From assembly GCA_958510875.1 (NCBI GenBank), contig OY294067.1:31236912-31300911 (forward strand): DNA of 64,000 bases, given 5' to 3'. Position numbers and translations under genes: made by a program. Below the pieces are notes generated by a model. The model ran no database searches. It saw nothing but the letters and a program-made list of their open reading frames with translations, and had not been told where the DNA came from. Numbering within the stretch: the first letter of the stretch is position 1; each line of letters starts with the position of its first letter. This document shows, piece after piece, positions 21,320-32,621 of this stretch. This DNA is from Endomychus coccineus. Taxonomy: Eukaryota; Arthropoda; Insecta; Coleoptera; Endomychidae.

Positions 21320-22410
21320 TACAGAACCATGAACATCAATGAGGATAAATAGAAATTGGGGCAAACCAAGTAAACAGAGCTGTATATAATCGATCGGTGC
21401 ATATATAGGCGTTTCAGATTTATAAAATTTACACATAATAATTGTTAAAGAACTGATATTTATGTTACGAGAATGTTAAACGTAGAAGAAATGGCTACTT
21501 AACTTTTCGCATACGTTATGTAGTAAATACCTAGATGGAGATATATGATTTTGAATGTAAAGTGCATTGTATAAACAAACTAAATACGAAAATCGATCAG
21601 ATTTTGTAACAAGCACTATACTATTGTTGTAAGCGGATTTCCTACCGCTGCATAAGTCTGAGTAAGTTGCCTTCTATTGATTGTATTCAGTGTGACATTC
21701 AGTTTTGATTTACTATTACTATTACAAGTCAGTCACACGACATACTGAACATGTTTGATTTGAACTGGATACACATTTCGAAAACTATGCAGTCAACTTC
21801 AGTGAGAACGAGGTTTGTTTGGGTCAACTGTGAATCAACGGTTGCCGATACTTTTTGAAACACTAGAACGTCGGTTATTGATTGCCATGGTTACCATGAA
21901 TATAAATTCGATAGGTTCACAACATTTAACCACAAAACTTGACAGTTATGAACAGTTAATACCAAACTTGTGAAGAAGTTACTGTTTTAGCTGAACATGT
22001 GTCAAGTTATGTGCATAAATGTCAAAAATTCGAGAGCTTTAATGGTTTCTGGAAATAAAAAAATGTTATTTGAATTCTAACTTTGAAAACCTCTACATTC
22101 GTGCCACCTTCTCAATTGTATAAACCGATATTGTTTTAAATAGTACTAAGTATACTAACCTAGAATTGCCTCCTGAAACTGAAAGTAATAATTTGCCACA
22201 TAAATGGCATCACATAACATTACCTACCCGTACCACAGATTAAAGATATTTTTCAGATGCGCAGTCAGCCGAAGATCAACAAATTTGGGGAGTGAGAGGA
22301 AAGATTTAAAAGTACAAAAACCGCGATGCGCAAATTTATTCGTTGTTGCCGAATTATCCAAATCTTCCATCTAATTAGTTATGTTATACATTTTACGTAT
22401 TAGTCTAAGC
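21320..22410 (+). other. Hr4 3' UTR and downstream sequence
   Basis: This AT-rich sequence follows the stop codon. A candidate poly(A) signal (AATAAA) lies near 22052. No further coding segments were recognised before the hAT element. Confidence 0.45.
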
Positions 22411-23304
22411 TAGTGGTTGGAATTTTTCGTATCCAAGTATTCAAGTATGTGTTTATAATCCCATTTGAATATTCAAACTATCCAATATTTGAATATTTGC
22501 AAATATTCAAATATCCAAATATTTGAATATCTGAATATCCAAATATTTTGGATATTCAGATATTTGGATATGCGAATACTCGAAAATATGTGTAACAATT
22601 TCGATATCCGGATATTCATATTTTTATAGATGCCAATGATCAACAGGTATTAGGAAAATTGTAAAATAAATTGAAAATATTGCAGTATATTTTTTATTCA
22701 GAATCAAAGTTTATAAATTTTCACTCAAAAAATATTTGTTTTTACGTTATCTGTCTTTAAGCAAGATCGTTTAGCTGAAACTAAATTACCAGCTCTCGAA
22801 AATGCTTTCTCAGACGGAACTGATGTGGCTGGTATTGAAAGATACCGCTTCGCATATTTTGATAGCTTTTGATATTTACCTTCATTATTTCTCCACCACT
22901 GCAAAGGACAACAATTTTCTTGTAGAATAATTTCAAAAGAATAATTGTCTACTTCATTAGATGTTTCTGAGTACTCGTTCGGAAATAAAATATCCAAAGC
23001 AGTTTTTTTGTGGATTTTCTCTTATTTCTATTTCAGAAGACTCTTTATCTGATTCTAAAAGATTCTTCGCTGTTCATCCTTGCCCCGAATATGAAAACCA
23101 CAGATCCTTAAATTTTTGATCATCCAGATATTTTGATATTCGAATATTCAGATATTTGGATATTTGAATATTTAGATATTTGGATATCTGAATATTCAAA
23201 TATTTGAATATTTGAATATCAAATAATATTTTTCCAAAGTATTTGAACTAGGGATATTCAAATACTTGAATATTTGAATAATTCGAATACAATTCCGAGC
23301 CCTA
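22411..23304. mobile_element. Deleted hAT transposon with subterminal repeats
   Basis: The left terminus tagtggttggaatttttcg is matched by the complement of the right terminus (attccgagcccta). It is flanked by 8-bp duplications, gtctaagc (22403-22410) and gtctaaac (23305-23312), differing at one base; 8 bp is the hAT hallmark. Both subterminal regions (about 22430-22620 and 23110-23290) consist of dense short repeats of the type gaatatttggatatc, as in other hAT elements where they bind transposase. Only the C-terminal part of the transposase remains, so the element is an internal deletion derivative. Confidence 0.87.
22725..22997 (-). pseudogene. hAT transposase C-terminal dimerisation domain
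   Basis: The minus-strand frame of 90 codons contains PLQWWRNNEGKYQKLSKYAK and then RYLSIPATSVPSEKAFSRAG. This is the conserved hAT dimerisation motif (WW, then LSIPATSVPSE with the F-S-xAG block). The N-terminal BED finger and the DDE catalytic core are absent, and the sequence starts abruptly inside the hAT element. It cannot catalyse transposition. Similar C-termini occur in domesticated ZBED proteins, but the flanking element ends show this is a transposon remnant. Confidence 0.9.
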
Positions 23305-23312
23305 GTCTAAAC

Positions 23313-26300
23313 ACCGCTACCCTAACTATTCTGGCCTTCTTGGAACAATGATAGCATCCGTATCGTCACAGATTCTCCTGATTCTGTGGTCTCGTTATCG
23401 TCACTTCTGTTCAGTGGCAGGTTATAGGTTCAGCGAGTTCAAATTTCAACGTTTATCATGTATACTTTCATGTGCTTTTTTGAGTATTATAATACTGTTA
23501 TTGTTTGCCTGCGATTATTGTTCTATCTGTTGTTGAAAATAATCGTTAACTTTGCATACTGTTAAATTTGTAATTACGGGCTTGCTAAAATATGAATATA
23601 TTATTTAAAGATTATATATCCAAAATTATATATAATTATAGCTACTTACGATATAAATGGGATATGAGCTTTATCAATAGAGCGTTATCACACTATATTG
23701 TACATGAAAATAAACGGTAATCATAATTAAAATCATGGTATATTGAGAAAACCTGAACATTGAAACTAATAATTGAGATGACGGTTTCAAAAATTGGGTG
23801 GACATGCATCCTTTCCTTGGTAACCACAAAACTGCTCTTTTCATTGATCTAATTTGATTGATTGAAAAGTGGTGACATAAGAAACAGGCGTCCGGTAATA
23901 AACTCCTTATCTCACGCGAAATGAGTGGGGTATGAAGTTCTTATCTCTCATGTTTTTTTTCTTGCTATTGTGAATTAGGATTATATATTAACAATTTCTA
24001 TTCCAACGGGAATCATATACCTAAGTTTTTTACAAGATTTCCTCTCAAAAACACGGTTATCGCTCTCCTCCAGCTTGTTCTCTCATGGCCTACGCTAAAG
24101 ATATCAACTCTCCTACTGATTCTATCAATTGGTTATTTTTTGTTTCCAACAGTTCCACACATTGTTGTTTATAGAATTTCTCGTACTCACAATATTCCAT
24201 CATAATAAATTTCATTAACGAAAACAGTTCACGTAACTCAATAACTTCAGGTGTTCACATTCGCATCAATAATGATTTGAGATCAATAGTGTCTAGAACG
24301 TAATACTTCTTTCGTGCATCAGTCTTATCACAAATCTCTAAATGGTGTATATGTAGGCATTTCCTCAACAATTTTGTTATAAGACTCTACGTGAGAACGT
24401 GAACGTGGATAGTGGGGGTATCTCTTCGTTTCGATCTCATTGCAAACGTTGATAACTGGCCGGTAACGTCACTAATTATTTCAATTTGTTTCATTACCAG
24501 GAACCGGCGATCATAGTTTACAAACTATGATCGCCGGATGTTTACATCACCAACTACCGTTTGAGAAGTAAAATATCAAATATGATAATAGTTACATTCA
24601 TTTCGAAAAAATACTTATTTATGTTGATAGTACATCATTAAGAACTAAAATAATGATATGATGATTCATGCAGCTCATCACATGGTTCTCCACACTAAAT
24701 TCGAAACTGATCCTGTAATCGGAGATTACTTCATTATAGGGTCGTCAATCATGATACAATAAGCCCGGGTGTTTTAGGAAATTCAGCATACTTTACATCT
24801 CTAGTTTGACGTCAACTGTTGATGACTTTATAGCATCGTTTTGTTTTGATCAATCAATCGCGAAAATTGCTTTATTCTTGAATGCTATATAATTTAGCAT
24901 ACCGCGTCATCGCATCCCGAATTAAAGGGCTTGTTGAATTAAGGTCACCCAGGAATCACGGCTGTTATTAAATTAACTGACACTGGTGTCGCATCTGAAA
25001 CATCCTTAATCAGTCCTCGTACGTTACACGGGAAATGAAAAATTCGATAACTTTTCAATCCTTCGTTTTTGCGACTCCCCACATTGAGTACTATCTAAAA
25101 ATATATCGCTTTGCACAATTAGGAGGGTGGCACAATTCAAAGTTAGACGGCCAGCTGCTCCACATGTTGATCAGGGAATATGGAAGTCGAGTATTATTTT
25201 TTTTTCAAAAACTGAACATTTACACTTTCATGCACAAATATCATTACGGAAATATTTAGAGTAGAAAAACGAGTAGTTATATTTCTTATATACTACATAA
25301 GAAACCTTACAGATTTCTTTCTCACTAAAGTAAATATTTACAAGTTGAATGACGAGAAATTCATTCGGAAGTGAAATAGTGATGCCGTTCTGTTTGTTCC
25401 TTAAGGGATTATTTGAAAAGTATATGTTATAAGCACTGAGTCATCGGTGCTTACAACAGATATAATCTTGGGGAAGACGAATGTTCCGACGGATTTCTTC
25501 CTCAAATACGAAAACTAGAATTCATTGCCATCATATTTTGAAAGAATTTGGCCAACCAAATGGTTCACACTTTTCTTTTTTCCAAAGTTGACGATAACAC
25601 AATATCTTCGTATATTACATTCTTTTGCACGTTGTCTCTGTTTTTTATTAATTCTTTTCTGTTCCTTCACCCTTGCCAATTCGCCATCTGTCTTTCTCAG
25701 GCGTTTCGGTGTAGATCCTTGACTTTCCTTTCTATTTTCTGGCATGTCTTAGTACTCTTTAGTAATGATCTAATTGATTCAGATGTTAGATGTTGTGGTT
25801 GTTGACTCGATTGGCTTCATGTCTTCATCTTGTATTTACTATGGTAGCGACGTTGTCGCCTTTGAGCTTGCATTTTGCGAGTTGTATGCGGCGGAAACGT
25901 AAATAGACTATCCCATTTCCTCGTGAATAATTGATTGCCTCTATGGAAACATGAGTCCATTTAAACATGAAATCAAGTCAACAGCATACTGATCAACACC
26001 GGTGTCCATCAGGCCTCACTATCAATTCATTTCCATTCAGTGGCCCTGTTCGTTCTACTTCAATTTTCATGAGTTCCTTTATATTTACTCTAGGACTAAG
26101 GTCTGGTGTAGCTTCTGGTCGTGGAATTGTTTCTAATTATTGCTATTCGTATATACAAATTATGTATATTAAAATATTTCAAAAAATATGTTAAAATAAC
26201 CAAAAATACCACATACTTTCTAGACGGACTATATAAACACTAATAATTAGGTATATGCTTAATATTCATTAAACTATCGATCCAATAAACACCCCGATTA

Positions 26301-26650
26301 TATTCCTGGTTAGGATATACGTATTCATCCAGGTGGTTTTCAAAACTTATTTTCAACATGTATAACACATTTACGAGGAAACCAATCACATTCAGTGGGT
26401 CATTTTACGATATAATATATCCTTATACATTTTCGATACAGGGACCAAATAATAGTCACTAACTTGAAATGAATGTATAAATATTGAATTATTTTCATAT
26501 TGATCTCAATGCCTCTTCTGGATGTATTCAAACTGAAGAACAGTCAGGTTTCATTCTCTAACGTAAGAATCAATACATAATACTAATAGCAAAGAGAAGT
26601 AAGAAATAAGAAGTAAGAATATCGAAATTATTCTTAAGTCTTTGTTCAAC
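23313..26650. other. AT-rich intergenic region
   Basis: No coding region is recognised. A perfect 34-bp palindrome is at 24504-24537. A lysine/arginine-rich 76-codon frame (25515-25745, minus) overlaps plus-strand frames and cannot be assigned. Confidence 0.5.
24504..24537. repeat. Perfect 34-bp palindrome
   Basis: ccggcgatcatagttt is followed after a 2-nt centre (ac) by its exact reverse complement. The GC-rich outer ends contrast with the AT-rich surroundings. It could be the fused termini of a small inverted-repeat element or a protein binding site. Confidence 0.8.
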
Positions 26651-26739
26651 TGCCTCTAGAATTATACATTCCTTGGTATATTTCCTCACCAATTTGAATT
26701 ATCAACATATTATATTATATATTATCAGACATAATTGTC

Positions 26740-27560
26740 TAATATGTTTCCCAGCTACACAAAGCTGCCAAATTTCATTTATGGTCAAGCGGATCCTTCA
26801 AAGTTGCACATTTCAAATTATATTTCCTTGGGTGTTCCAGCTACATAAAACTGCCAATTCTTATTCATGTTCCAGTAAAGAAACAACATCCAGAAACAGA
26901 TTTCTAACTGGTTCCTATTCTTCAACTACCATTAATGTAGCATATTTCAATTTGTATTTTCTTGTTCATTCCAGCTACATAAAACTGCCTTATAGTCTTA
27001 TTGAATTGCATAAGTCAAATTGTATTTCCTTGTGTATTCCAGCTACAAAAAACTGCCAATTCTTATTCATGTTCCAGTAAAAAACAACATCCAGAAACTG
27101 TTTTTTTTACTGGGTACGATTTCTCGATTGTCTTTGAAGGTGAATATTTCTAATTGTATTTTCTTGTGTATTCCAGCTACATGTGACTTGTTCCTATAAA
27201 AGAACAGCATCTACAAACTGAATTTTCCACTGGGCCCGATTTTTCACTTGTACTTCAAATCGTATTTCTTGTGTATTCCAGCTACTTAAAACTGCCTATT
27301 CTCACTCATGTTCCAGTAAAAACCATCTTCTAAAAACTGGATATTCACCGGGCCCGATTCATCGATTTCCTTCAATGCTGCATTTTTCAAGTTGTATTTC
27401 TTGTGTATCCCTGCTACATAAAACTGCCAATTATTATTCATGTTTCCTTAAGTATTCTAGCTATATAAAACTGCCAAGTCTTATTCATGTTCCAGTAAGA
27501 TTGCACCTTCATTTCAAGTTGTACTTTTTGTGTATTTCAGCTACATAAAACTGCCAGGTC
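26740..27560 (+). repeat. Degenerate minisatellite, about 8-9 units
   Basis: A motif of the form tccagctacataaaactgcc recurs at about 26751, 26838, 26970, 27040, 27170, 27278, 27412, 27458 and 27537. It is often followed by aattcttattcatgttccag and then a variable tail with aacaacatccagaaactg. Unit length varies from roughly 50 to 130 bp, which indicates repeated deletion and divergence. No protein frame runs through all units. Confidence 0.8.
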
Positions 27561-29763
27561 CAGCAAGTTCCAGAATAACTATTACTGCTTACGAACTATT
27601 CCTTCTACACTTTCATATTTCCACAGCGATCTCAAAGATTTAATTGTTTTCCTCAATGAATATGGTGACTAAATTTCGACGTTTCAATAGGGAATCTCGA
27701 TAATTCTAAGAGATACTAAAAAATTAACCCCCATTCTCAATTTTGCCTATAATCTTTTGTTTTCGAATTATTTGAGAAAACTCAATTTTTGGAGTTTTCG
27801 TTTTTTCATGGAATTGGATAAAAAAAATTTCAAAATGCTAGTTATTAGGAAAACTTGTATTATTTTGATAGCAGTCATTGTTGGCTTAGACATCATTGGA
27901 AAGAGAATTTGTTTCCTGACTTATCCAACTATTCAACTACAAATGCATGTTTACCTTTACAAATCTTTTTAATGTTAATAAGCTCTTGATCTGTAGTTTT
28001 TTTGAATCAATTAATACATTATGCTAATAGTTCCTTCTTGAGGTTAATTTTCTCTGTGCATGGTTTCGTTAGCAAGTGTCTTTAGACGATATTCATAAAT
28101 TTTCTATTTTTCCACTAAATAACTTTGCTGTGTAAATAGATACTTTTATTATTTATGGAGATCAACTTCACGAATTAAATCAATTTTAGTAGTTTGAATT
28201 GTGAATTTCTTCTCCGTTGTTCCTTCAACTTGTTATCTTGTTTTTCTACCTTCATAACTTTCTTTGCTTTTTGTAATTCTTTCTTAACTTGCATGTATTT
28301 CTCTTTAACTATCTTCAATAGCTTTGAACCCCTTTACACTTTCTCCGGTTCGAGTAGTTTATTCTTATTGGGCATTATGTCGTTATTTTTCGACATTAAT
28401 ATATTTTGATATTTGCACTACATACTTACACTTTGTTCGTGCATGAATCCTAACAATAATTCAAAATTCACTTGCTTCAATATGTGTAGCATTCCTGCAT
28501 TTGACCTTTCATTTGATAGTTCATCTTGATTGTAACTAAGGATGATACATTTATCTTCTTTATTTCATCCTCCAACTAATTTTCATAATGTAACTATTTC
28601 TTTCAACTATAATACTTAATAGATTCATTTTCTTCCTTTACTTACTGAACTGAATTTTTTCACCTTGAGTAGTACATTCTACAATTTTTTTGTTTTCTTT
28701 TCAGAACTCTCATACTGTGTATCAATACTGGTAATATTGATTGATTTCTTTTCATCCTTCCTTCATCTTAATATACAAAAGATCACATTTTATACTTCCA
28801 ACTTTTCTATCTTTGAATTCTTGCATTATACATTTTGTCAATGAATTTATATATTATGCTGGTTATTATTAGATCTAACAATATTGTACATATAAATATT
28901 TATCCTAATTATTACTGAGCAAGATAATAAATTTAACTTCTTGAATTTATCTTTAAACTAATCTTTTTTCTTATCATGAACATTTTCCTCCACTTTTAGT
29001 ACTTTTTACTATTCTACTACCTTTTAGCTCTGTTATTATACATTTTCAGATGTCCTTTATTCAATATGCTGTCATTATGTAGTCTTGATTTAATTATTTC
29101 TAGGGAAAACTCTACCTTAAATGTATATTTTTCTGTTTCATTTCCTGAATGAACATTTTTCCTCTTATTTCGAAGGTTTTCTTTATTTCCTCTGTATATG
29201 TTTTCAATGAAAATAGAAAATATATAATTTTCATTCCTCTACTCTTGAGCCCTTCTACTTTTTATACCTTCCTAATAATTTATTTCTGTATAGTAACAAT
29301 AATCTTCTAATTGTTTTGATTTGAAGGTTCCTTTTGTAACTAAGTCATAATAGATTAATTTCAACCACTTCATTCTTCAACTAATTTCCTTGTTCAATTC
29401 GACAAAGTTCCTTCTCCCTCTGTTATTATTTCTTTTGTGAATACAATCTTTATGAAACTTTACTTTCTGTTAAACTGTTTTCTTCCCTCAGTATATTAAT
29501 TTCTGATGTTAAGTCAGCTTCATTGTGACTAATACATTTATCCTAAACATCTACTATTTAACTCTACATACTGCAACAATACTCCATCCATAACATCCAG
29601 ATAACTCAACTGACTCATACATTTTCATTTCTGCATAATCACTATTATAAGATCCTAATGCTACTTTCCTCCTAAAAGTTTCCCGCATTGTTATATTCAT
29701 AAGAATCATCAACCATCATCCACGAAATATGTCTTCTATTCTTTCTCATCTATAATGTCATGT
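27561..29763. other. Pyrimidine-biased AT-rich tract
   Basis: The plus strand is unusually rich in T and C over about 3 kb (continuing to about 30.9 kb), with few G. The open frames here (for example 28194-28409, 29835-30254) are Phe/Leu/Ser/Ile-rich, as expected from that base skew, and I do not consider them genes. Confidence 0.55.
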
Positions 29764-30830
29764 AATGGACAGTCAGTTGCCAACAGAGTTTGCATCGTTG
29801 GCATATGCCACAATGGAACTGAATTCAAACAACTATGCTTATCCTTGAAATAAGTCAATGTGTACTTTACCAACATATATGGGTATTTTTGTCAAACAAG
29901 TTAGCAACTGAAAGTCCATTACTTCTACAGTCAAAATCTTACATATTATATTGTGTTACTTTATCTTTTAACTATATCTTCTCTATTTCATTTATCGTTG
30001 TTCTTTCCTTTCATCTATCTCAATACACTGGTTCTTTGAACTTAACCTGTAGCTTTTATCCTTTATGTCTTTACTATGTCTTCTCTAATTCATTTATCGT
30101 TGCTAAATACCTGTTCATTTCTTTCATCTGTCTCAATACACTGGTTCCTCAAACTCAACCTGTACCTACCATAAACTATCTTAACTATTTCCATTCATCA
30201 AGTTTCAACACCAGTTTTCTTATAAATACTGGATACGGACTTCCAAAACTGTAGTAGTTTATCAACTATAGAAATAATGGACTGTCAGTTGGCAACAGAG
30301 TTTGCATCATAGTCAAAGTATAGAGGTCTGCTGGAGCCTCCCTACCATCGCTTCTCGCGCTAGGTGACGTCACCTAGCTCCTCCAATCACGTGCCTTGCA
30401 CGTAACAACATCATATCATGTCGTCGTCAATAACATTGAATAAACGAAATAAACGACCAATCAGCTTGCACTCGAATTTTAAAAAGAGTAGAAAGGGAGG
30501 CTCCAGCAGACCTTTATACTTTGACTATGGTTTGCATCGTTGCGCCAACATTAAGAAGCGGTGCCATATATGATGATGGCATCACCGAACTGAATTCAAA
30601 TATAAATAAGTAAGCATTTTCTCAAAATAAGGCAATGTGATATTGATTACATGTTACTATTATATGGTTATTCTCGTCAGGCAAGTTAGCAAAAGGCAAT
30701 TCATTATATCTATTCTTAGAGCCTTACGTATCATGTTATGTTGTTATTTTCATCTTTCAACTATACCTTCTCTATTTCATTTATCGTTACTAAACATCTG
30801 TTCTTTTCTTTCACTTAAACTTTGACATCT
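29764..30830 (+). repeat. Tandem duplication of a ~0.35-0.5 kb unit
   Basis: The first unit starts near 29764 (tggacagtcagttgccaaca) and the second near 30276 (tggactgtcagttggcaaca). Both continue with agagtttgcatc, a segment ending in aactgaattcaaa, and a later block ending in tctatttcatttatcgtt. The second unit is split by a MITE at 30308-30529. The first unit contains a further internal repeat of its end (about 29975-30035 and 30078-30150). The left arm of the giant palindrome begins inside the second unit. Confidence 0.8.
30308..30529. mobile_element. 222-bp MITE with 36-bp TIRs and 8-bp target duplication
   Basis: The left end catagtcaaagtatagaggt (continuing ctgctggagcctccct) is mirrored at the right end, finishing ctttgactatg at 30529. 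Exact 8-bp duplications gtttgcat lie at 30300-30307 and 30530-30537. Comparison with the empty unit at 29764 confirms the insertion. The 8-bp duplication fits a hAT-mobilised non-autonomous element. It has no coding capacity. Confidence 0.9.
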
Positions 30831-32378
30831 TCACATTCCATTTTCTAGCAGATTACCTCCATCTCCATGAACTTTTTTACATTTTCTCACTTTGTGGAAT
30901 GATTGGTTTGGCTTATAGAAACACGGACCATAAATTCAAAAGTACAAGATTCTTTTAGTTCACAAGATTATAACACTCATCTTTACAAACAAATCCTACT
31001 TAAACGCTTATCCTTTCCAAACGACGATCATCGCGTCATCAATCATCCATATCAATCTTACATTAATCATTGAATGCCACTGAACAATTTGAGAGCCACT
31101 GAGAAATACGATCATTGTAGACAATAGTGGAAACCACAGAATAACACAGCTTACACATCTAGTCTACAACACAGGTCTCCCTTCACAAACACATATTAAT
31201 AATGATAGTCATTTTGACTTACCTGGTGGCATGTATTCTAGAAACTAGAAACCAGTTTACAATACGTCGTGGATGAGGGAAAAAGTCTTAGATGTTCTTC
31301 ATAATTTATTATTAGAAGAATTCGTGAGATGTTACCATAATACATAGTTTACGTTACATTGAATAATATTATAGTTTGATAACAGTGGGCATCGCATTTC
31401 CCTGTCAGACATGAATTCGTTCTATTCAACTGCCAATATGAAATTTCTTTTCTATTATAAGTTTACCACAAGCTCGACTGTTACCCAATAATTCAATGAA
31501 AATGTTTGAAAATCGGTTCGAATTCTACAAACATAGACTCATTAGCATCCATTTTCTAAGAAAATAGATTGAAAAAAGTAAATTTAATTTGAAATGTCAC
31601 ACGTTTACATCAGAAAATATCTTATATATTTACCTTAGATAATATATAAATGTAAGAATAAACCGATGATTGGTTGTATGGATATATGACGAATGAGCTT
31701 TTTTATTATAAATTGTAAATTATAAAATATATAAATGTATGTACATTACTATTATTTATTGACTTGTAAATCCATACAACTGTAGAAAATGTCGTATATT
31801 ATGACTGCCAATTTTGTACGTAAGTTACCAGTGCAACCAAGTATGTGTACAAATTGTCGTTCCTTTATGTTTTGATAAGACTATAACCTAATCTTTCCGT
31901 GTATAAATTTTGATCACCACATTTTTATATTTATTTCTGATAAAATATCCTGAAAGAAGGCTTTCAAAATTCTGTATGGTCTTTCATACAAAAACTGAAA
32001 TTTTAATGTAATAAATAGTTGTACTTACCGTTTAGGAGTCACAGAATTTGCCGGTATTACATATTATTTTTTAATAGGTAATAAATGAATATGCTTTATT
32101 AATGTGATATAATTAGACAAATTCTGTTACTTTTAAGAAGAATGATAATTACCAGATGTATTATACATCTTTTTGAGTTACCGTTATTTTGTTTATTAAC
32201 ATTAAGATTATCTGAGCTTGTTTATTAGAAAATAAAGCTGATTATTATTATCGTATTCGATTCTTATTTCATCCCGTTTCCTGTTTTTTTAATCGCTTTG
32301 TTATAATAATGAATCACACCAGCCATCTGTGAACTGATAGCGAAACCTCCATAGTAAACTTTTATTATCAGGACGCCT

Positions 32379-32621
32379 TTAATGTATAGAGTTGGCACTG
32401 AATGACCATGGCGTGCTATGTTTAGTGGGATTATGAGTTACTATCAAAATTGGTTGGAATGTTTCTCCAGAGGACGCTGATTTCCAATCACCTTGCTGAG
32501 AAAATGTTATCTGTTCTACCGATAAAGATTTTATAAAATACAGTACTCGAGTTGTATATTCCCATTGTCCTTTTAGTACATGGATTGCTCCTTCTCTATT
32601 CTCCAGCGAGCAGTGCGCCAA
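32379..32621 (-). other. Unidentified 80-codon frame in left palindrome arm
   Basis: The same frame occurs in the right arm at 37746-37988 (+). The predicted sequence (KGQWEYTTRVLYFIKSLSVE, GDWKSASSGETFQPILIVTH) has a protein-like composition without low complexity. No family is recognised. In the right arm a further frame at 37969-38160 follows (VYYGGFAISSQMAGVIHYYN), ending in a basic and Asn-rich tail. They could be exons of an unknown gene or parts of a decayed element. Confidence 0.3.

Noticed and set aside
25515..25805. Lys/Arg-rich 76-codon minus frame as a bZIP or ribosomal protein
   Set aside because: No leucine heptads, no family match by eye, and competing open frames on the other strand.
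26740..27560. CRISPR array
   Set aside because: Repeats are degenerate, spacing is irregular, and the context is an insect-type nuclear genome.
27757..30254. Several plus-strand open frames of 70-140 codons
   Set aside because: Their Phe/Ser/Leu/Ile-rich translations follow from the pyrimidine bias of the DNA; no domains, splice structure or codon pattern supports genes.
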